Shown piece by piece: positions 63,688 through 64,000 of a DNA stretch of 64,000 bases. Positions within the stretch are counted from its first letter, which is position 1. Each line of letters opens with the position of its first letter. The notes under the pieces were generated by a model. It had not been told where the DNA came from. It ran no database searches and saw nothing but the letters and a program-made list of their open reading frames with translations. This DNA is from Thermophagus xiamenensis. GTDB taxonomy: Bacteria; Bacteroidota; Bacteroidia; Bacteroidales; Marinilabiliaceae. The stretch covers positions 1 through 64,000 of the forward strand of contig NZ_FONA01000010.1 in assembly GCF_900112795.1 (NCBI RefSeq), in the 5' to 3' direction. Position numbers and translations under genes: made by a program.

Positions 63688-63749
63688 TTCTTCTTTTTAC
63701 CGGAATGGATAGCAGGCATAGATATGTAATGATAGCCCAAGTGATAAAT

Positions 63750-63789
63750 CCCGGCAGAAAATTATTCCTTTTTTAAGGAATCTGCCGGG
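63750..63789. terminator. Strong hairpin overlapping the msrB stop codon
   Basis: CCCGGCAGA / TCTGCCGGG (9 bp, perfect) encloses an inner TTCCTT / AAGGAA stem. The msrB stop codon (63762-63764) and its last codons lie inside it. It sits between the convergent 63154 gene and msrB and could serve both. T-tracts after it are weak. Confidence 0.6.
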
Positions 63790-64000
63790 ATGAAATTTAA
63801 AGAGATACTATTCACACAATGGCGAGTGTTTTTTGGGGTGAAACCTTCGCCTGTAAAGACATGCCCTAAATGGCCACCGCATTTGGCACAGATAATTTCG
63901 GTACGTCGTCCGTCGGCATCGGGAACTCGCTTTACAGCCCCTTCTATTTCATCATCAAAACTGGGCCATCCACAACGGGCATCAAACTTATCGTTACTTC
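63762..64000 (-). CDS. msrB: Peptide-methionine (R)-S-oxide reductase, 3' part only
   Basis: The frame runs from the window edge to TAA at 63762-63764 and gives the C-terminal 78 residues of an MsrB domain. Visible are [15 protein letters not shown], a zinc CxxC pair in [13 protein letters not shown], and the catalytic cysteine in [12 protein letters not shown]. The N-terminus, with the other CxxC, lies beyond the window. The enzyme repairs R-form methionine sulfoxide. Whether it is fused to MsrA cannot be seen. Confidence 0.93.
   Translation of the reverse strand, partial: SNDKFDARCGWPSFDDEIEGAVKRVPDADGRRTEIICAKCGGHLGHVFTGEGFTPKNTRHCVNSISLNFIPADSLKKE

Noticed and set aside
1-64000. Known anti-phage, toxin-antitoxin, secretion-cluster or mobile-element modules
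   Set aside because: No transposase, integrase, restriction, Cas, toxin or phage structural motifs were recognised. The immunity-like fold at 15923 has no toxin partner.
1-64000. tRNA and rRNA genes
   Set aside because: No cloverleaf with a T-arm GTTCRA and acceptor pairing, and no rRNA core sequences, were noticed by eye in the intergenic regions. A tRNAscan run would be decisive.

Overview
The window reads as a chromosomal segment of a Bacteroidota (Bacteroidetes) bacterium, most like the Marinilabiliales/Bacteroidales side of the phylum. This rests on several features: a short 286-residue primary sigma factor, AT-rich DNA, promoter boxes of the form TAnnTTTG, weak ribosome-binding sites, two phosphofructokinases with pyrophosphate-type residues, a LytS/LytTR two-component pair, carboxypeptidase-regulatory-like surface proteins, and type IX secretion-like C-terminal tails. 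The family calls come from motifs read in the translated sequence; no database search was possible. I saw no rRNA, tRNA, CRISPR array, insertion sequence or prophage.

Layout. 1-6.3 kb: a 22-bp tandem array, then rpoD and an HtrA protease (minus strand), then dapF-uvrB (plus strand). 6.5-15.5 kb (minus strand): an outer-membrane barrel protein, an aldose 1-epimerase/acyl-CoA synthetase pair, a secreted C1 peptidase, and an ammonium operon (porin-like protein, glnK, amtB). 15.9-25 kb: two small acidic proteins, a surface protein, a HAD phosphatase, an XRE-cupin regulator paired with an acyl-CoA synthetase, a soluble CBS-domain histidine kinase with a small unknown partner, and nspC. 25.6-34.8 kb: a LytTR two-component pair divergent from a TolC-adaptor-RND efflux operon. 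That operon is followed by a PII-like protein and a TetR regulator. Four direct repeats phased at 20-21 bp lie between the two divergent units. 35-40.4 kb: a 23-bp hairpin-forming tandem array, a carboxynorspermidine-synthase-type dehydrogenase (partner of nspC), a secreted nuclease/phosphatase, cobO and a glycosyl-hydrolase-like lipoprotein.

40.9-53.7 kb is a glycan/glycoprotein-degrading island without SusC/SusD. On the minus strand are cutC, a GH3 glycosidase and a truncated GH92 mannosidase fused in frame to a foreign membrane segment. On the plus strand are a ROK regulator, a transglutaminase-fold lipoprotein broken by one in-frame TAA, a GH29 fucosidase, a PNGase F-like amidase and a CBM9-like protein. 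The enzyme set fits removal and trimming of N-glycans carrying fucose, xylose and mannose.

53.8-64 kb is mainly housekeeping: two divergent phosphofructokinases, an Rrf2 regulator, rsmE, purB, an MsbA-like ABC exporter, a LutA-like protein, a small secreted protein and the 3' part of msrB.

The most noteworthy signals are the phased repeats upstream of the efflux operon, the PII-like protein in that operon, the broken transglutaminase gene, the GH92 fusion, the two minisatellites, and a related non-coding element upstream of both split polyamine genes.
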